Positions 58,261-64,000 of a DNA stretch of 64,000 bases are shown in pieces (position 1 is the first letter of the stretch; every line of letters starts with the position of its first letter). The notes below the pieces were generated by a model. It was not told where the DNA came from. It saw only the letters and a list, made by a program, of their open reading frames with translations, and did not search any database. The position numbers were made by a program, and so were the translations under genes. Source of the stretch: Welwitschia mirabilis (Eukaryota > Gnetophyta > Gnetopsida > Welwitschiales); the NCBI GenBank assembly GCA_051453625.1, contig JBOZIK010000001.1, positions 128,144,007-128,208,006 on the forward strand, written 5' to 3'.

Positions 58261-58997
58261 TTGGGGTATTAGATGAAGTAACTTACTTTTATTATTGTGA
58301 AGATTTTGATAAAATCAACATATTTTAAGAAGAAACAACACAATATACTTCTACACTACAATTTTATTTTGTAAAATATGATTCTAAAACAATAAAAGAA
58401 AAAAGATATTTTCTTTAATTCTGGGAATTTGTGTACCTAGAGTGTGTGTATTTAGATTTAGCTTAAAGTTGAATAATCCTTCTCTGATGTTTTCTTTGAC
58501 CAAGTTTCATTCACTCTAATATCTTGTCTTCCTACTAGAATTTATCATATTCCTATATTCTTAAGCAATAAACAAAATACTAAAATCAAAAGTAACAGAC
58601 AGTCATCTACCTAGTCATGGTGATGATAAGGAGGATAATGATCACAGTAACATAAATCTAAAACTTAGAAAAAATTACCGAAGTAAGAAATCCAGGTTGT
58701 CATTTAGACTATCATAAGAATAACAAAGGAGATGATAATAACTTTATTATTAAATATAAATAGAGAAGAATTACAAAAGTAGAAATAAATTTTAAAATTT
58801 CAAAACTATCATGTCCAATGTCATTAGAACAACAGAAAGGACGATAGGGTTCCCATAAATTATAGAAAATAAAATTTGTAAAAATAAATCTACTTTAACC
58901 TTAAGCTAAAAATATAGCATAATTCAAATAAATAATCTGAATAGAAGATTCAAGGTACTTATCTGATTAGTGACAATTCTCTAGCTCTTTGTGGCCT

Positions 58998-59015
58998 TCT
59001 CCAGCAATGGTACCA
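58998..59015 (-). promoter_or_regulatory. M2 primer-binding site, tRNA-Asp type
   Basis: On the minus strand TGGTACCATTGCTGGAGA, three bases after the LTR end; differences from the tRNA-Asp complement are all transitions. Confidence 0.8.
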
Positions 59016-59018
59016 AAA

Positions 59019-60266
59019 TGTTATAGTGTGAATTTATGTAACCCTAAAGTCCTTTAGGTAAACTTATATATCAAGTAACTAGTAGAAAAACCCATGCTAG
59101 TATAGATGAAAGTTCACTCGAATGTCATAATCCTAATGACAGCACTAGGCTCAGAGTTAGAGAATTGACTTTCAAAGGTATTTTTAGTCTTTTATCTTTT
59201 AATAACTAAAAATAAATAATAAAGTAAATGCAATGCAATGTAAATGAATATGAAATAAAAATGAAAATGGAATGAATTCTATTGGCTCCTAATTCTTCTA
59301 TCATAAAAACTAGATCTCTATAATTCAAATTAATTAAGAAGAGTACTTAACTTATTCCTAACCAACATAAATTATGAGATATACCAAGTAGAATAAGGAA
59401 TGCAATGTGAAATGAAAATAGAATAACAATGTAATCTAATACTAACCAAAGTCAACATTAACAATGGTTGCCCTTATGATCTAAATAAATCATAGAACTG
59501 TCACTTAACTATGACCAACTAAAACCATAAGGGACATAAACAGAATTAGAATGAAAAGAGTAATTGTATTGATTTCAAAGAACTTTACATCCACTTATAA
59601 TAAAATAGCAGCACCTCAATGGAAGAGACATAGCCTAATACCATGAGAACTCCTTTCTGTAGCTACTAAATAAATCTCTTACCCTTCAATCTTCCATCAC
59701 AAGCATATTAAGTCCAAAATATAGGGAAAAAAATGAAGGAGAGGAATGATATTTATAGTTTTACATTGATATTCTAGAAAATTAACCCTAGAAGTCAGAA
59801 AAGAAACCCTAATAGCCTAAATGATTTGCTTAACCCCATTATAAAGATAATTATTTCTGACTATAGAAAAATAGCTATCATCCTGCCTATCATGGGGATG
59901 ACATAGGGGACATCACCCTATGTTAAAAGTTACTTCATCAGCTTCATATCCTATTGTCAACTCTGCAGCTTTGGTCCACGTCATTAGTGCTATCGTCCTG
60001 GCTATTGTAGGAACCACAAAATGAACAATAGGCTTCCTTAAATCCAATCTCAAAGGTAAGTCGGTCTTTTGCATGTTGAATCCTTCTTCCAAGTATGCAG
60101 TATTAGAATAGTCCTGAGAAACTTCCAAATATGCTAAGAATCACATGTTTCATTAATCATCCCATCAAAGCTCCATAATCACCAGTATTGCATCCAAACT
60201 TGTATAAATGTCTTGTAAAATCACTCAAAATAAAACATCAAATTCCTGTAAATTAGCATCACAACA
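59019..60266 (-). mobile_element. M2 5' LTR
   Basis: From TGTTATAGTGTGAATT (TG kept) to GCATCACAACA. TATA element at 59751-59758 (CTATAAAT on the minus strand). Confidence 0.9.
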
Positions 60267-62821
60267 AAATCATTACAACCAAAGAGTCATTTTGATTTTT
60301 CATCTTTCATTTGCATTAGTTTATATTTCATGTTTTCTAGTTTAATCATGCATTGAACATTTTCTTTTTAGCATTTTTTTCTTTGTAATATCATTCTAAA
60401 CTACATTAGCAAATGCATCATTCATTTCTTATTATGTTTACATTTACTTTTTTATTTTTTAAACTTCAAGAATAAAGTTTAGCTTTAGTTGGGAGAGTCG
60501 AATTTTCACTTAAGTATCTAACTTTTTATGCTTTATTATTTTTCTTAAGTGTAATTTCAGAGTACATTGACCAAATAGTTTTCAAAACTCCTCATCTTTT
60601 ATACTTTATTGAATTGATTTAAAATTTTTACCATGTTAAATCTCTTCACACATCATTTTTTACTAAAGGACTAGTAAAAAATTGATTAGCACTATGCTAA
60701 TACATAAAAAGAAGCATTTACATTAAGGAATTTAAACCTTGTTAGCATTATTAATTAACTATTATAATGGTTTTATTTGTTTATTATTCTAAAATCTATG
60801 CAAATTTAGTTTTACTAACAATCTACCTTAACAATATCATTTTGTAAAATAAATGTGTCATCTACAACATTATGGTAGAAGATGGAGGTGTATTGAGCAT
60901 AATTAGTGGTGGCATTAACTCTAGTAGTGGCAGTGCTAGTTCCTATGATTAAAATAGTAACATACTTATATTCATGACTTCTTTTGATGCAACCAATCCA
61001 TTTTAGCCATTTCTAAAAATAGTATATGAATAAGGAATATTTTATAAGAAGAACCCTTAATTTTGCTCCACCCCTAAGGATAATCCCATACATTTGGACA
61101 TTTTAAATAATGATTTTATTAGGCCTTTAGAACCTTAATTATAATTATTAATTTTAGCCTATAAATAACCTATCTATATTCTCTTGAAAAATACCATATC
61201 ATTTTCATATTATATAAGAGATTAGTGTTTTAATCATGAGTTCTTTCTAAGCCTTCCATATGTATGGACTAACTACCAAGTGAGTATGATGCTTTTTGGT
61301 TTAATGTAATTACATTCATAGATTATATGCTTTTTACTTTTCTGATAATGAAGTGTTTCATGTTCTTGATGCATTACTTAAATTTTAAGTTTTGATGGAT
61401 CTCATACTTATTATTCTTAGGATTGGATAAAGCATGATTTTAATTTAAGATCTTTTGGGTGATTCTCTTTTTCATTTTATCTTGCATAACCTGAATGTTT
61501 ATTTGATGGATCTTAGAGATATCTACTATTTATGCTTATTTTATTATTACTATGAAGTCCAAGTGACTTGGGTATGATCTAAGAACTACATGAACATTCA
61601 TGTCTATGATGGATGTGATTATGCCATTGTGCTTGACTTGAAACTAAAAGATACATGAATTCACTTTATTACTTATGTTTTTTCATGAAGTTATTATGCT
61701 AGTTTGAATCCTATATTCCAGTTCTAGATCTCTTACAAAGTTTTACTCTCTATTACTCATTATTTTTATGCTTGTTTTACTGATAGCTTGTATTATCTAT
61801 CTTTGTGAAAGAATCATACTATGACTATATTATAAATGAAAGTCCTAGCATTATTGGTAAAAGTTGGATTTCACTATGTAAGATTTGTATCATTAGGGTG
61901 CTCTAGTTATTTATCATACCTTAATGATAGATACAAGAGCAGTCAAATTTCATCACAAATAGTAGCTTCAAAACATGTCTTTGATTCTTTTTAAACCTAA
62001 AATAATAGGTTATTTAAAAAATAATTATTTAAGATATGAACTTATAACAATGTTATGAAATTGATCCTTGATTAAAACTTAGAATTATGATAATTATGTG
62101 ATTTATTTAGTTTACCTTATAATACTTTAAGTTTTTAGGCACCTCTCATAACTTATTTAATCAAGCACTAATTTGGTAAAGGAATCCTCAAGAAAATATT
62201 TTAATTTTTATCTTGTATTACCATACTTAATAATCTATACATACTTTAATATGATTATAATCTTATTTGTATCCAAGGCATCCTTACTTATAGGTGTAAT
62301 ATCCTCTACTTCAAATATATGACTAAACACCTCTGAATGATATTAATAAAGAAGAAGAATACAAAAAAGAAGAACATATATATTTACATGAAATTGATAC
62401 ATACTTAGAAAAATTCCATGATACCTATTCATCTTCAAGAGGAGAAATACCCATTCAAGCATCCTAGTTACTCATCTATATCATGGCACAAATACATGTA
62501 TGAATATAATGCTTAGTAAAGAAGTGCTTTCTATTAAAAAAAGAGAAAAATAAAAAATAAAAAAGATAGAAAAATTAAGTTCTTTCAAGCAGAGAAAAAA
62601 TAGGTTTGCTGAGCATATTCATATGTAAAAGATACATACTATTAAAGTCTATCATCTTTGTATAAGATATGCATATTATACATGAAAGACCTCTACTTTT
62701 ATAGGGAAGGTATACACTATATAAGTAAAAGGCCTTTTCTTTACTAAAAAAGGATATATTATATGCAAGCCTCCTTATTTTGATGCTTTATTAGGGATGA
62801 AATTTATTTGTATGAGGCATT
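60267..62821 (+). mobile_element. R2 right part (R1-like element 3' end)
   Basis: 60430-60690 matches R1 3820-4059, including the ATAAAGTTTAGC-TTAGTTGGGAG and GGACTAGTAAAAA blocks, so this is the end of an R1-type interior running into its 3' LTR (start near 60692). A TATA-like CTATAAATAACC at 61160-61171 lies within that LTR. No gene recognised; 61500-62800 holds only short open frames. Confidence 0.45.
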
Positions 62822-64000
62822 TGTTATGGTGTGAATTTATGCAATTCTTAAGTCCTTTAGACAAAACCTATAAATCACAATACTTGCAGAAAAACATATA
62901 CTAGTATAGGCAAGAGTTAACTCGAATGTCATAATTTGTTGAAGGCACTAGGCTAGAAGTTAGAGAATCAATTTTCAAGAGTATTTTTCATCTTTTATCT
63001 TTTAATAAATAAAAGTAAACAAATATGAAAATACAATGCAATGATGAATGAAGATGAAATGAAATTGATGAGAATGGAAATGAAATGAATTCTATTTGAG
63101 TTATAATTCTCTTATCATAAGAACTAGCTCTCTATGATTCAAATCAATTAAGAAGAGTTCATCACTTATTCCTAACCAACATGAACTATGAGATATGACA
63201 AATAGAATATGGAATGAAATATGAAATTGAAATGAAATAGCGATGCAAATCTAAACTAATAGAATCAACCTTAACAAGGGTTTCCCTTATCACCTAAATA
63301 AATTATAGAATTGTTAGTAAACTATAATCAGAGTAAACCATAAGGGACATAAACATAGTTATAGTAAAAAGAGTATTTGAGTTAATCATAGAACTTTACA
63401 TCCACTTACAATAAAGTATCAGCACCTCAATGGAGGATACTTAGCCTAATATCAAGGGAACTTATCTCTAAAGCTACTATATGAATCTCTTGTCCTTCAA
63501 TATTTTATCATAAGAACATCAAGTATAAAAGATGGAAATAGAAGTGAACGAAAAAAAGGTACTTATATTTTATAATTAAAGTTCTAGAAGCTCAATCCTA
63601 AAAGTTAGAGAAGAAACCCTAGTAGACCAAATGGTTCACATGAATCCATTATAAAGATAATTCTTTCTGACCATAGAAAAATAGCTATTATCTTGAATGT
63701 AGGAGGGATAATAATGGGAATATCACTCCATGTTAAAAGGTAGTGCATCATCTACAAACCCTATGGTCAACTCCATAACCTTCATTCATGTCAGCAGTGT
63801 TGTCATCTTAGCTATCGTGAAGATAACAAAGAGGACAATAGGCTTCTTCATCTTCAATTGAAAAATGGAATCAATTTTCTACATGGTGAATCCTTCTTCT
63901 AAAGTATGAAATATTAGAATAATCTTGAGAATCCTCCAAATATGTCAAGAATTGCATGTTTTAGTAATCATCTTGTCAGTTCTTTATAATCATTAGTATT
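62822..64000 (-). mobile_element. M-family LTR, cut by window end
   Basis: TGTTATGGTGTGAATTTATGC start, then the same order as the M1 and M2 LTRs (CTAGTATAGGCAAGAGTTAACTC, TTAGCCTAATA, TATA element near 63562). No primer site precedes it, so it is either the 3' LTR of a minus-strand element lying to the right or a solo LTR. By comparison about 50 bases are missing. Confidence 0.85.

Larger units (their letters stand above)
49722..60266 (-). mobile_element. M2: OTA-type Ty3/gypsy element with both LTRs
   Basis: LTRs at 49722-50963 and 59019-60266 (1242 and 1248 bp), primer site at 58998-59015 and polypurine tract at 50964. Interior 8.05 kb: gag, protease, RT, RNase H, integrase and a shortened spacer without ORF3. 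Flanking pentamers AAGTC (49717-49721) and AAATC (60267-60271) differ by one transition and fit an old 5-bp target duplication. It holds the best-preserved integrase amino end and an intact FMDDF in RT, but no full-length frame. Confidence 0.9.

Overview
This window looks like repeat-dominated DNA from a large seed-plant genome. It is strongly AT-rich. I find no intact host gene, tRNA, rRNA or CRISPR array. Almost everything recognisable is decayed LTR retrotransposon. The plant assignment rests on three things: Ty3/gypsy elements primed by a plant-type tRNA-Asp (primer site TGGYGCC...), an extra ORF downstream of pol as in the Athila/Tat (OTA) clade, and a second, chromovirus-like Ty3 lineage. 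I cannot name the species.

Layout. 1-5154: an older LTR element (R1), cut by the window start. 5162-18172: element P1 (+), an OTA-type Ty3 element with 5' LTR, tRNA-Asp primer site, decayed gag-protease-RT-RNaseH-integrase, a 100-N gap flanked by duplicated RNaseH-integrase, a third ORF (ORF3) after pol, polypurine tract and a truncated 3' LTR. 20510-25400: C1, a chromovirus-like Ty3 element on the minus strand. 25491-27360: a tetranucleotide microsatellite and a divergent ~100-bp minisatellite. 29541-29682: a CT/gap/GT microsatellite. 30285-31712: three tandem LTR-like units leading into C2 (31713-34561, minus), a second copy of the C1 family. 34562-39645: a fragmented minus-strand relative of P1 (M0) with the best-preserved piece of ORF3. 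40063-40990: a plus-strand pseudogene with a domain resembling ORF3. 41351-49228 (M1) and 49722-60266 (M2): two minus-strand elements of the P1 superfamily with both LTRs and target-site duplications, nested in a second R1-like element (R2). 62822-64000: another LTR of the M1/M2 family, cut by the window end.

How the parts fit. P1, M0, M1, M2 and the terminal LTR form one superfamily. They share TGTTA...TAACA LTR ends, a tRNA-Asp primer site and a conserved AGGGG-type polypurine tract. M1 and M2 have lost ORF3. P1 and M0 keep it, together with what looks like a ~550-bp intron whose donor lies just after the start codon. Premature stops in the reading frames are mostly what C-to-T or G-to-A transitions would give, consistent with methylation-driven decay of old insertions.

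The observations I would follow up first are the split-start ORF3, small LTR hairpins (CAT-GGGG-ATG type) with paired changes in their stems, the nested insertions dated by target-site duplications, and the duplicated integrase blocks beside both 100-N gaps.
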